Shown: positions 45,318-56,661, numbered from the stretch's first letter. The stretch is 64,000 bases of DNA from Iris pallida (GCA_029216955.1 JANAVB010033216.1:8363492-8427491), one strand, 5' to 3'. Made by a program: numbers and translations. Notes: generated by a model not told the origin, from the sequence alone.

Positions 45318-45660
45318 ACCCCTAACCCTAATCCTAACCCTAACCCTAACACTCTCCTCCCCACAGCCACCCCCTTTTCACCCCCACCCCTAACCCGAAC
45401 CCTAACCCTCCCCTCCCCCAGCCGCCCCCACCCCCCCTGCTCCCCTCCCCCAGCCGTCCCCACCCCTACTGCTCCCCTCCCCCAGCCGCCTCTACCCCCC
45501 TGCTCCCCTTCCCCCCCACCCACACATACCCACCCCTAACACGAACCCTAACCCTAGCTCCCCTCCTCCAGCCGCCCTCACCCCCCTACCCCACCCTCCA
45601 GCCACCCTCCACTCACCCCCAACCACCCGCATCCCTTATGCCCCTCCCCCCGAGCCACCC
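45318..45660. repeat. CCCTAA-type telomere-like tract and C-rich low-complexity DNA
   Basis: Begins with CCCTAACCCTAATCCTAACC and two further CCCTAA units, then alternates short CCCTAACCC tracts with CTCCCCTCCCCCAGCCGCCC-like units. It lies in the right arm of the CACTA element, between the solo LTR and the subterminal repeats. The hexamer CCCTAA is not the usual Arabidopsis-type heptamer CCCTAAA. Confidence 0.75.
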
Positions 45661-45865
45661 GCACCCCCAACCACCAATAACCAAAATAGCCGGAGAGAGA
45701 GAGAGAGAGAGGGAGGTGAGAGTCACGTACCGAAGAGGGAGGAGAGTCGCCGGAGAGAGTGAGAGTCGTCAGAGAGAATGAGAGCGCCGAAGAGAGTGAA
45801 AGCGCCGGAGGGTGGGGGAAGAGAGATAGTGAGAGAGTAAAATGAGGGAAATGAAACATTGGAGG

Positions 45866-46010
45866 AAAACGTCGTTGTTACGTCGGTTATTTCGTCGCTA
45901 GTAGCGACTATTAGCAACATTTCAATAAAATGTCGCTAATGTACACAATTTAGTGACGTTAATAGAACGTCGCCAAATTTTTGTCACCAATTGAGCAAAT
46001 TTTAGTAGTG
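45866..46010. repeat. Right subterminal repeats of the CACTA element
   Basis: Six to eight TCGCTAA/TTAGCGAC-type motifs (for example GTCGCTAATG, AGAACGTCGCC), the mirror of the left array, closing in GTAGTG. Confidence 0.8.
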
Positions 46011-46298
46011 TTAGGATAGTTCAACCCTACATGACCCGATATGCTCTATTTTAAACCCAAACCATTTAGTTTGGATCTGGAGCTTCTTCTTCTTCCCCAA
46101 GTCGACGCAAAGCTCAACCATAGGGTGGCCGAGCTGTACGTGTCTCCGGAGAGTGGTTCATATCGGGCAACCTAGAGGCTTCTCGAAAGTTCGAACCTAC
46201 CGACCTACTCTCGTCGATCTTAGTCGTTGCTTCTCCCACCGACATAGGCTGCCTGATCTCCGACGCCCGTTCCTAACTGCCGACGAGCCTCCTCTGCC

Positions 46299-46306
46299 TA
46301 TAAATA
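46299..46306 (+). promoter_or_regulatory. TATA box of element C 5' LTR
   Basis: TATAAATA in CTGCCTATAAATAGAGGCCC, followed about 30 bp later by a CT-rich leader. The same box is at 53345-53352 in the 3' LTR. Confidence 0.6.
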
Positions 46307-48360
46307 GAGGCCCATCTCCTTCTTCTTCTTCATCTCCCCATCCTAGACGAACCCCTGTCCATTTGTTTCCACACTTTTCCTTTATTTCCCTCTTACTCTC
46401 TACAGATCTCCAGCCATGCCATCGGTACAGCTCCACAATACAAGGAGGTTGACCTTGTCTGCAAGTGTCGGCGAGCCATTCCTTCAGTACGGATGATCGT
46501 TCAGTCTAGCGACGATCAATCGTAAGTTGCTTCCTCTGTTACGAGTTCTCTACGACTCCTCGTCATGACTCTGTTTGGTGTCGATCGAGTGATCTGGTGA
46601 GTTTCTCTAGCCATGTTTCCCTGATCGAGTTTTTCTGGTCGAATTTTTCTGTCTCTTTAAAATTCTGATTTGCATGATAAAAAACTAACGTTAACCTTCG
46701 TCTCTTATTTGTGCAGGTGTGGTGTTCGACTTAATGACTGAATCAGTCTATCCATTATTTTTGAACACGAGAGAGAGAGTGTCCGACGCTACCGAGACTG
46801 TTGACCACGTTCTCTAGATTCAGGTATACTCTATCCATTAGCTAATTTATTTTGACACCAAGCTAGTACATAATACTGCACTCGGTTGGAGATTAGTTGT
46901 GTCTGGATGCAGTAGGACACAAGGGAGATTGTGAATTGTCTTGCTGACCAAATAGCAAGGAACACATCCCTTGTGTCTATATTTGACACCGGCTGGGTTA
47001 TGGATACGATGTTGTATGTTAGCCGTTAGTATAGGGTTAGTTTTGAATCATAGTGTTTTAATTCTGTAAAGGGAAGGAGTTACTGGCTTGCGATTGGCTA
47101 TTAAGAGCCATGGATGCAAGATTAGACCCTGGGCAAGAGTATTGGGCCAATGTTCAGTTATTTTGGTAGATGAGATAAAATGAGTAGACTGGGCCTAAGC
47201 TTTGGGCTTATTGGTAAACTTGACTTGATGTATTGGGCTGAAAGGCGGAGAAGTAATGTTATAAATTTTTAATGAGTTAGTGAGTGTTAGTAATAGGGGA
47301 CACCTTAAGTAGGTTCAAGTATAGTGGCATGACTCTAATTGTAATTTTCTAATTTATAGGTGATTTGGAGACATTGACAATTCTCGAAAAAAGGCAAGTA
47401 CTCCATACTTTGTTTCTCAATATTAAATAAATACAATTTATTTTATTTCTTAAAATAGCATGACTCATATTACGACACGATTTTCGACACGAACCATGAC
47501 TTTTGACTCTTACATCACATAATTTATTTCCAAGACATGTTTGAATCCAAATTGTTATGAATTTATGCATCATGAATCAAAGACATCAAGTTCTGAATCT
47601 TACTTGATAAGAATCTAAGTAATCAAGTTTTGAATCTTGCTTGATTTTCTGATCATGGGGAAAGGAAAAATATCGAGTAGATGTATGGTGAAACCAGTCT
47701 AGTCCGAAGCATAGCTTGACATACAATGCACGTATGCCCACGCCTGATCAGTCCGAATCTAAATCTTAGTCGGCCACATGTCGAAACAGTATTTCAAACC
47801 ACATAGAATGCTAGTTGTGCATCCTTGATTCATTGCCTGACTTTGTGACTAGTTATATTATATTTTATTATGATTCTCACAGTTTCTCTTTTGTAGATTG
47901 TGTTTTATTTCAGTATTCATGCGTTTGTCTGGTTTAGTTTTTATTTACTATTCACGCTTTATTTACTATTGTATTACATTATACGATGATGTACTTTGCT
48001 CCTTTTCTGACTGGATCATTATCTATCAGATGTTAGCAGGATTGCTTGGAGGATTACTTTGGAAGACTTAGAATTACTATATAATTATTTATGTACTATT
48101 TATTGTATATTATTGTGAGGATTGGCCGGATTTGTCTTCGGGGTGAGATTGATATGTATATGCACCAAAAGATAAATAGTGGACTGTGATTGTGTGTGTA
48201 TTGATTGATTTTCTTATATTAGTCATGTGATTGAGCATAGATAAATATTGTATCACTTGAGATTTCTCGCAGACTAGACAACTGACTACCGCTGTCAATG
48301 ACAGCGTAGGATGGACGCTCTCATAACATGTACCCGATCATACGGGCGCAGGACCTGACA

Positions 48361-49287
48361 CGTTTTTATGGTGTCCCATGCAGGTCTATCTGATGGTGCA
48401 TAGGATTAGAGTACCATTGGAAGCCTGCAAGAATAGGAATGCTAAATCATAGTTTAGAACTGTTCTTGTTATTATGTAACTATTTCTCTATTGCCTAGAT
48501 TTCGTTCAAAATTCTTGTTGATTATATCTTCTGCATTCCCTACTCTTTGATTTGACTTTATTGACCATGCCTATCATGCCTAGACGTCTTTACATGCATA
48601 GGTAATTCTATTTTGATTCTATCCATGATCGTGCTTATTGATTTTGACTTTTACCATGATTAGATATCTTTGCTTAAGTATTCGATCAGGCCTATACGAT
48701 TTATTTAGTCATGACTATATCGTGCTTAAATGATTTTAATCTTATTTGTGCCTAAATTAGTTGTATTCTTAATCGTGCCTAAAACAAATTTGATTTTATC
48801 TTTGATCGAACCTAAATGGTTATGATCATGAGTAGATCTTAAAAACTAACTTGATCAGACTATACCAGTTTGTCTATTCCGATCATGCCTAGACAATTTT
48901 CTTCTGACCGTAACGATTTCATTTCGTGCCTAACCAATTTCGAATTTCTATATTCGATTATTCCTTTGATCGTATCTAAATGATAATAATTTTGATCAAG
49001 CATTTTGATCTTGTCCTTGATTGAGTTTTAGCTATGATTATCGTGTTTCGACCCTACTTCTAATCGTGTCAAATCGCATTCTTCGATCGTTTCCTACCAA
49101 ATTTTTGGTTATTATCGTGTCACTTTCGAATCTCTGTCTTGATTATTAATAATCGTGCCTAAATATGCCAAATGGGTTATTTTCTATTCATAATTGTGCC
49201 TAATTGATTTGGATCTTCATGTCATTTTGTAGCTAGTCATGCCCTTTGAAATTTTGTAGGACAAAATTTTTTTAAGGTTGGTAGATT
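48361..49287 (+). other. 927-bp interior of element C, non-coding
   Basis: Starts CGTTTTTATGGTGTCCCATG, a candidate primer site because D has AGTTTTTGTGGTGGCCCATG at the same place. The rest is an AT-rich loose array of GATCGTGCCTAAA-like motifs. It ends in TTTTTTTAAGGTTGGTAGAT, a weak purine tract, directly before the 3' LTR. No gag, pol or RNA gene is present, so replication would depend on proteins made by another element. Confidence 0.7.
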
Positions 49288-50789
49288 TGTTACTCTAATT
49301 TTTCTAAATCTAGAATTGGTCATTTCTCCTCTTATATTTTTTAACATTATTTAGTCATTATTTTGTTCAACTAGTTCTATATTATTTATTTTTGTCTAAA
49401 TATTTCAGCAATTTATTAGGATCTAGATCAACATCTAGATAGAAGCCCAAGCCTTAGAAGCTATTCCTGGGCTTTAACCCATTACCCAGCCATTAGTTTA
49501 CCTTCTAACCAAATCTCAGCCCAATTGGGACAAGACCACTTCCTTTCTTCTTGTAGGCCAAATACAGCCCATTAGTAAAACACTAACTTATGAAACCCAA
49601 GCTAACATCATTAGGTAAAACCCTCAGAGCCCATTGTCTAAATCCCAAATTTCACCAACGGGTTAGGATAGTTCAACCCTACCCGACCCGATAAGCTCTA
49701 TTTTAAACCCAAACCTTTTAGTTTGGATCTGGGGCTGATTCTTCTTCCCCAAGTCGACGCAGAGCTCAACCATAGGGTGACCGAGCTGACAGCGTCTCCG
49801 GCAAGTGGTTCACGTCAGGCAACTGTCACTACCACTTTTTTAGAATAGGGGTATTTTGGTAATTGTGTGATTTTTGAATTTTTAATTATTTTATAATATT
49901 TTAATTGGTGCTTTTGTATTAGTAGTTTGGTTTAACCTTAGCTAACCATGATTAGAGACTAACCATGTCATTAGAGTCATAGTTATCATTTTAGATTAGA
50001 ATTTAAGTTCTATTCTAAATTAGGAAACTTTTTAAGTCATTTTTAGGGTTTTGAGTTATTTGCTTTTTGGGCTTTTGCTACAAAGGCTTTTTATTAACTT
50101 AAGTTGTAGTTGGGCCTTATGACTAAACCCTAACCCTAATTCCAGCATATGGCCAGCCAACACAGCTCCCTCCCCTCTTATATAAACAAATCATGTAGCC
50201 ACCAAGCCACTTTTGCAAAACCCTAATTTCCACCTTCTTCAAAATAGCCTCCATTCTTTAATTATTATCCAAATCAGACCAAACGAATTGTGTTACGATC
50301 CTTGGGAGGAGAGGAAGTTGCTGGAGGCTTGCTAGCAAAGAATTAGAGGCGTTTGACTGTAGCATTTTGGGTGTCGAAGCATTTTGGAGACTTTTGCATT
50401 GAGATTCCAACTCTCAATACGTAAATGCTTCTAAACACTTTTAAATTTGAATTTCTCTTCATAGAAGCATGCATCTAGGTACCCTAGACTTGTAGATGTA
50501 ATTTGGTAAAATTTTGTGTCTGTTTGATATATGTATCGGAGGTGTGTCGGTGTATTATAACATGTGTTCGATAAAAAGTCTCTAAGAATTAAAAGTTATT
50601 ATTTTCCAAAACTAATTTCATATTATCGTATCCCTGTATGAGGGGATTCCAAAACCCTATTTCTTAGTTTATTTTGACACGATTTTCATGTCCAAATCGA
50701 ACACGGAGACGTAGCACGAGGCCCCGTGCACTGTCTCGTGCACTGTCATGTTGTCTGAGTGTCATAGCTTGATGGATACGACATGGTTT

Positions 50790-51045
50790 AGGGTGAAATT
50801 TGGTGGACACGTGGGGACAACCTCTGCCCACGTGCTCATAAAATTTTACAAGGTTTCGTTGAGTATGAACGAAGTTATCGAGGCCGCATGGATATTAGCC
50901 TGCTATGCACACGTGCGGAAATCGGCCCTAACACCCTCTCATAACTCGGACACGAGGACACGTGGAATCGAGGCCGGGTATCCTACACCTATCCCTATAC
51001 CCTAGCTACCCCCTAGCACGAGCACGGGACACGTGGTTGGACACG
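50790..51045. promoter_or_regulatory. CACGTG (G-box) cluster in LTR E4
   Basis: Five CACGTG hexamers, several within ACACGTGG, including the mirrored pair CACGTGGGG...CCCACGTG around an AACCTCTG centre. E2 keeps four CACGTG sites (11233-11570) and the same mirrored arrangement, partly decayed. CACGTG is the core bound by plant bZIP and bHLH factors. Function here is inferred. Confidence 0.45.
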
Positions 51046-51404
51046 TATCCCTACGGTGCTCGACACACGTACACGAGCACTGTTTCGCTATTTTTCTGTG
51101 ACACGCTGACACACACTGTTTGGACAAGATTGGGACACGGTTTTGGATCTGTTTGGACACGAGCATGACACACACATACACCCCTTCCTGTTTTCCAGTT
51201 TGCACAATGTATGGATGTGTATTTGGGTTTTTAGGTTGTGAGTTGATATGGGTTTTGTTGTGTTGGGTTGAGTCTGATACTTTGGGTTTTAGTTGGTTTT
51301 GATACTTGAGTTCTTTATTTTGGATTGACACTCAATCACTGAGATTGAGTTGAGTTTGAATGTAGGATTAGATCCTTATTTGTTTTGGTTTACCTTACAT
51401 CTTT

Positions 51405-51406
<2 letters not shown>

Positions 51407-51482
<76 letters not shown>
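51407..51482. repeat. (TA)n microsatellite in solo LTR E4
   Basis: About 38 TA units. A short (CA)7 run follows at 51559-51572. Confidence 0.98.
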
Positions 51483-51487
<5 letters not shown>

Positions 51488-51736
51488 GTATTCTACTTTA
51501 GGTTCTTGAGTTTCAATCTCATTTCTGAGATTGGGTTGCCTTCCCAGTTCACAACTTACACACACACACACACTTGATTTTATTTCCTTCATATTTGTAT
51601 GTATATATATCTATATATATATACAGATATTGCATATTAAATTGAATGTGTATATATATATGATATTGATATAGAATATTATAGCCTATGGCTAGTTGTG
51701 ATTAGAAATAACCCTATAGGCCTAATTAGGCACACT

Positions 51737-51921
51737 TTGACTAGTTACTTGACCAAGTTGACCAAAGTCAACTATGGGTCAAACTTGACTGGAATTGACC
51801 CAAATAGACTTAAAATGACTTATTAACTTAAGTTTGACCAAACCCTAGATTAATTGACTAGTTAACTTTAGGTTGACCTAGTTTGACTAGAATGGTTGAC
51901 CAGAGTTGACCAAGAGTTGAC
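51737..51921. promoter_or_regulatory. Dense TTGAC (W-box-like) cluster
   Basis: About fourteen TTGAC cores in 185 bp, on both strands, many as TTGACC or TTGACT. Chance would give fewer than one. TTGAC is the W-box core bound by WRKY factors. It could equally be a degraded minisatellite. E2 has no matching cluster. Confidence 0.5.
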
Positions 51922-53344
51922 TTTGGCCTAGAATGACCTAGAATCATATTGCATTGTAAACTTCCTTTATTATATATTAAACACATTTTAACCTATATTG
52001 CTCTAAATAGGACTCAGTTACTCCAGTTCAGACATCTGTATTCATCAGTAGCACATGGTATCAGGCGAGTACAATCTCTGATAGTTCTTTCATTTATATG
52101 ATGATTATTGTATTTCAGTTCTAGTTAGTTCTATTGATTCTCTGTCAACACGGATTGATATTTCTGGATCCACTGCATCTGGATCCACTGCATGCGACAC
52201 TCACCTTTTTACATGTCTAGTCTATATTTCTGGAATCACCCCACTGGACTCACTATTGACATCATCATGTTCTGGCTGGACTTGTACTTTATTTTTGTGT
52301 CATTTTTTGAATTCACTTGTACTTGTTGGGCGAGGAAATATTCGAGTAGACATGTAAACAGTCCCAAAAATGCTGGAATCACCCATCTGTTCTAATATGG
52401 AATGATAGAAGTTGTACACTTGCTAAGTATACGATGAGCTGTATTTACCCCCTATCGTTTACATGTCGTTCTCAGTATTTCAAAACACACTGGTTAGTAT
52501 CATGTTTAGGACTCATATTAGATCACACTTGTCTATGCTATATTATTTGGACTTATATCACCTATACTCGAGTTCAGTTAGTTTTACTTTTATAGTCTCC
52601 ATTGTCATGCTCTCCTGACTTGTTTAAACTGTTGTTCTACTTTACTACCTGTCTAAACTTACCATGTTTATCAATATAACTGTGTATAATTGCTTTATAG
52701 TCTTTGTTATTTACTTGAAATTTATAGATGAGATGTGCTCGTTCCTTTCCTGACTGGATCGTTGACAAAATATTACAGATATTTATCCCGAGGACACTTG
52801 TCCTACTTACTATGGACCAGGAGATGGCTTAGCTACTTTGGGCCTGACTCTCAGTAGTGATCGAAAGACTAGCTAATAGACTTGTTTAGATTTCATATTT
52901 AGAACTTGAATGTAATAAGTTGATATTGACATGTATTTGAGTTTGTTGAGATATTACTATTTAGTAGTTTATATATTGTTTTTAGTCTTTTAGTTATAGA
53001 CTTCTGTGTTGTCATATCGTTCTTAGACTGTGATTGAGTTATACTATATCTTTACTTGGCCTCCATTCGGAGTTGAGACCCATGACAGGTATATTATATA
53101 TTTGTGTGAGTTGTTAGATAGTGACCTAGTACATCGTTCTACCGCCAATTCTGCGACGTAGGCTGGGCATTGTTATGCACTTGTACCCTTACACCGGGTA
53201 CGGGTCATGACAGCAACCTAGAGGCTTCTCGAAAGTTAGAACCCACCGACGTACTCTCGTCGATCTTAGCCGTTGCTCCTTCCGTCGACATAGGCCGCCA
53301 GATCTCCGTCGCCCGTTACTAACCGCCGACGAGCCTTCTCCGCC

Positions 53345-53352
53345 TATAAATA
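53345..53352 (+). promoter_or_regulatory. TATA box of element C 3' LTR
   Basis: TATAAATA in CCGCCTATAAATAGATGCCC, matching the 5' LTR copy. Confidence 0.55.
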
Positions 53353-54703
53353 GATGCCCACCTCCTTCATCATCATCATCTCCACATCCTAGGCGAAGCC
53401 CTGTCCATTTGTTTCCATATTATTCCCTCTCTTTTCCACTCGCTCTCTACAGAGCTCTAGCCATGGTGATCGGCGTAGCTCCACTGTGACGAGGAGGTTG
53501 ACCTCATCTGCAAGCGTCGGCGAGCCATTCCATCAACGTGGATGATCGCTTAGTCCAGCGATGATCAATCGTAAGTTGCTTCCTCTGTTACGAGTTCTCC
53601 ACGACTCCTCGCCATGACTCTGTTTGGTGTCAATCGAGTGATCTGGTGAGTTTTTTAGCCATGTTTTCCTGATCGAGTTTTTCTGATCAAATTTTTTTTG
53701 TCACTTTGAAATTCTGATTGGCATGATCAAGAACTAACGTTAACTTTGTCTCTTGTTTACGCACGTATGGTGTTCAACTTAATGACTGATTCAATTTTGC
53801 CATCATTTTTGGACATGAGAGAGAGAGAGTGTGTCTGACGCTGCAGAGATTGTTGATCACGTTCTCTAGATTCAGGTATACTCTATCCATCAGCTAATTG
53901 ATTTTAACACCAAGCTAGTACACGACACTGCACTCGGTTAGAGATTGGTTGTGTCTGGATGCTATAGGATACAAGGGAGATTGTGGATTATCTTGCTGAC
54001 CAGATGGCAGGAACATAGACCTTGAGTCTGTATTTGACACCAGCTGGTTTATCGACATGATATTGTATGTTAGCTTTTAGTATAGGGTTAGTTTTGAATC
54101 ATAGTTTTTTTTTAGTTCTATAAAGAGAAGGAGTTACTGGGCTTGCGATTAGCTATTAAGAGCCATGGATGCAGGATTAGACCCTGGGCTTGTCACGACC
54201 CGCACCCGTTTTTTTTTAAACGGATACGAGACATGTCCAAGCTAGCCTACGCCGCAGTGTCGACGGTAGAACGCTGTCACGGCCATGAAGATCAAATCAC
54301 AAATAATGCTCACTCACATAATTAATTTAACTTACAATGATCACAAATTTTACATTTGTAGAAAAATATAAACTTGTACATATAACAGAATAACTACAAC
54401 TCCACTATCTAACTAGTCTCTAGGCTTTTGTCTGCAAATATTCCCGTCTCTCCCCAAGCTAAGTGAATCTACGGCTAACCTGAAAATGTTGGTTTCCAGT
54501 CAGGAATGGAACGAGCACAATTCACTGAATGCAATGTCAAATAAAGAAAATGACTATAAAATAAATGTTAGACATCAATCATGAGTTTTGAAAATAAATA
54601 GTAAATACGAAAAACCAATAGTAAATAAATAGACACTAAATACTTTTCCCAACTGTTAGAAGTACCTTTGACATGTGATCAGTCTGGGACACTACACCGC
54701 ACG

Positions 54704-54966
54704 GTCTACGAGACCTACTTGCACAAAAGTAAACACTGTCTACGAGATCTACTTGCAGAAAAGTAAACACTGTCTACGAGATCTACTTGCAGAAAAGTAA
54801 ACGAGGTCTACGAGATCTACTGCATAAAAGTAACAATGTCTACGAGATCTACTGCATAAAAGTAACAATGTCTATGAGATCTACTGCATAAAAGTAACAA
54901 TGTCTTCGAGATCTACTGCATGAAAGTAACAATGTCTACGAGATCTACTGCATGAAAGTAAACGAG
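54704..54966. repeat. 32-34-bp tandem array, eight units, in 3' LTR D
   Basis: Units read GTCTACGAGATCTACTTGCA or GTCTACGAGATCTACTGCAT followed by AAAAGTAA and a short tail. The first three units are 34 bp and the middle ones 32 bp, so two unit types have spread in blocks. Confidence 0.92.
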
Positions 54967-56328
54967 GTCTACGGTCGGATCACACATCCTTGGTACTTCT
55001 CATTCCCGACTCAACAATTTATAATAGAAAAATAATCACATAACCAATGACCAATCAATGAAATATAGTGAAAATCAATATCGAAATGCAGACAATAAAC
55101 TGTACTCGCCTGTGGTCCTGTGCTGGTGAAACCGATGATATGAGCCACTCAGTATGCTACAATAGTCAAAACCCATACAACAGTCCCCGGAAGCTGAAAT
55201 AAACAATACCAATGATCTCAGAATAGTCCAATTAGCTAGAATTGTCTGTCCTTAAGTCCAATTCTGGACACAGGGGCAAAACGGTAATTTCGGGTCAAAA
55301 CGGTGTCCGCCGTCGAACCCGCTTTACTCCGAAAAGCGTGCCAGAGTCAACGGTCTCTAAAGTAATCAAACTACATGTCTACGGATCCAGTTTTCCGATA
55401 CAAATCCAACCGTATGTCCAGAGTCGGATTTCGGCGGGCCGTGCACAAAATCGCCCGTTGAGTAGGATCGTGGGGCCCACAAAACGGTGATTTTATCATC
55501 AGTCTCAGAATCGGACCAAACTTGGCATACAGGACCAGAAAAATGATACGGTCCTGTTGGCGCAAGTTTCGTCTCGATCTGACGAGCGTACACGAAGTAA
55601 TTAGAAAATTTGCAACGTGCACGATACGACAAATTTCGACGGATACGCATCAAATTCGTCGCGCACACGCGACCAATTTGAATTCCGTCAAAGCCCACAC
55701 GACCACGAAGCCGTTACGCAGCTTTCGATGCTTTCGGTTCACGACCACGTCGTCCGAATTGGCGTGACGCACGTCGTGTGGAGCGATTTTCTAGTTTTTA
55801 AAACAGGTTTTTGACGAAGTTTACATGTGTTTATTTCTCTGTACAAAGCAAACTTCTACAAACTTCCTACTGGAATTTTCTAGCCCTATATGTTGGGTTT
55901 AACTTCTGTTTAGAAAGTTTCCTGATTTGAAGGATAGATTGGTGGAAATTTCGATGTGAAGTTGGGTGTTTGGAACTATTTTACGAACTGTTAAGAAACA
56001 GTTTTTTCGTCGAAGTTCGGGTTCGTTTTACGTTGCATGTATCGCAGAACAAATCGAAATATCTAAAGAGAATTGAAGTGGGTTATATTGTCAACGTACC
56101 TGCGAAGACGACGCGCAAAACGGCGCGACGAGGCGACAGAAAACTTTACGCAAAGTGGGGCTCTGGGACTGCTGTCGCTGTGCGTTCCGCACTGTTGCGC
56201 GCTGTCCCGGCGAGCGTGCGCTGGTCCGGCAGCCCGGCGGCCCTCTGGCCGGCGACGAGCGACGCCCAGGTCGGGGGTTGGGGCGACGCGCTCTGCGTTA
56301 GGGTTTGTTGGATCGAACTTTTCTCTGT

Positions 56329-56340
56329 TCGTATATATAT
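56329..56340 (-). promoter_or_regulatory. Possible TATA box of LTR D
   Basis: ATATATATACGAAC on the minus strand, followed by a leader containing AAACCCTAACGC, a telo-box-like word common near plant transcript starts. The second LTR has the same arrangement at 63371-63385 with a shorter TATATA. Confidence 0.3.
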
Positions 56341-56657
56341 GTGTATTGGTCGGTGTATACTAAGCCGAGGTTTAGGGTCGGCTCGGGAGAGCTACTGCTC
56401 CTGGGTTTGTTGGGTGGGCCTGAGCGGCTGGGGTGTTATCCCCCTATGGGCTAGATTGGCTGATACATAAGTTTGCGTTTGCTTATTATTTTTGCTTGGA
56501 AGGATCTATATTTTCGAGCTCTGTGTTCAGTTGCTTGGAAGGATCTATATTCGTTTGTGTGGGGTGCACGTGAAGCTTATAGTTGATGGCAACCAACTAC
56601 AACTTGCCTAAGCTGATGCATGATTGCATCCATGCATATTGTTGTTGTAGCAACTAG

Positions 56658-56661
<4 letters not shown>

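Larger units (their letters stand above)
39776..46010. mobile_element. CACTA (En/Spm-like) DNA transposon, transposase not found
   Basis: 6235 bp with tips CACTACAAAAATTTG and CAAATTTTAGTAGTG (inverted CACTAC termini), and subterminal arrays of TTAGCGACGT/ACGTCGCTAA at both ends. The 3-bp target is TTG on the left (39773-39775) and TTA on the right (46011-46013); the unoccupied site in the sister LTR reads GGGTTAGG, so TTA is original and the left copy has mutated. About 2.7 kb of it is a later solo LTR, leaving about 3.5 kb of CACTA. No TnpD-like transposase was recognised; two related short frames on the minus strand are all it codes. Confidence 0.9.
39398..48360 (+). repeat. 5' LTR of element C, split by CACTA
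   Basis: LTR sequence lies at 39398-39775 and 46011-48360, about 2.72 kb in total. It starts TGTAACTCC and ends GCAGGACCTGACA. The split falls at GGGTTAGG, seen intact at about 49668 in the 3' LTR. It contains a TATA box at 46299-46306 and the CTGACTGGATCATT...CAG block at 47999-48029. Confidence 0.82.
49824..53212 (+). mobile_element. Solo LTR E4 (3389 bp)
   Basis: From TGTCACTACCAC to GGGTACGGGTCATGACA, with a perfect target duplication GCAAC at 49819-49823 and 53213-53217. The empty site is seen intact at 46166-46180 (GGGCAACCTAGAGG). It is the reference copy for family E. It holds an AAACCCTAA leader near 50130-50225, a CACGTG-rich block (50700-51070), a (TA)n run and a TTGAC cluster. 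Confidence 0.92.
39398..54190 (+). mobile_element. Element C: non-autonomous long-LTR retrotransposon, heavily nested
   Basis: LTRs of about 2.7 kb (39398-48360 after removing CACTA; 49288-54190 after removing the solo LTR, cut at 54190 by element D) flank only 927 bp of interior with no gag or pol. The LTRs are colinear: both begin TGT(A/T)ACT, share the AGGATCTAGATCAACATCTA block, a TATAAATAGA(G/T)GCCC promoter and the GATTAGACCCTGGGC segment. The 5-bp left flank is AGAAT (39393-39397). This size class is between TRIM and LARD. The true right end is outside the window. Confidence 0.8.
49288..54190 (+). repeat. 3' LTR of element C, split by solo LTR and cut by element D
   Basis: LTR sequence lies at 49288-49823 and 53218-54190. 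It aligns with the 5' LTR copy through GATTAGACCCTGGGC, where element D enters. The missing 1.2 kb should lie to the right of element D, outside the window. TATA box at 53345-53352. Confidence 0.82.

Noticed and set aside
45311..45523. Gly/Arg-rich 70-codon frame
   Set aside because: Low-complexity translation of the C-rich tract.
46153..46452. 99-codon frame in LTR C, Ser/Pro-rich
   Set aside because: Spans the TATA box and CT-rich leader of the LTR; not kept open in the 3' LTR.
54704..54966. Possible CRISPR-like array of regular 32-34-bp units
   Set aside because: The units are contiguous tandem repeats without unique spacers, in a plant LTR.
55970..56470. 166-codon plus-strand frame in LTR D
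   Set aside because: Antisense to the LTR, interrupted in the sister LTR at 63289-63291, no recognised domain, and it runs through the presumed promoter region of the minus strand.
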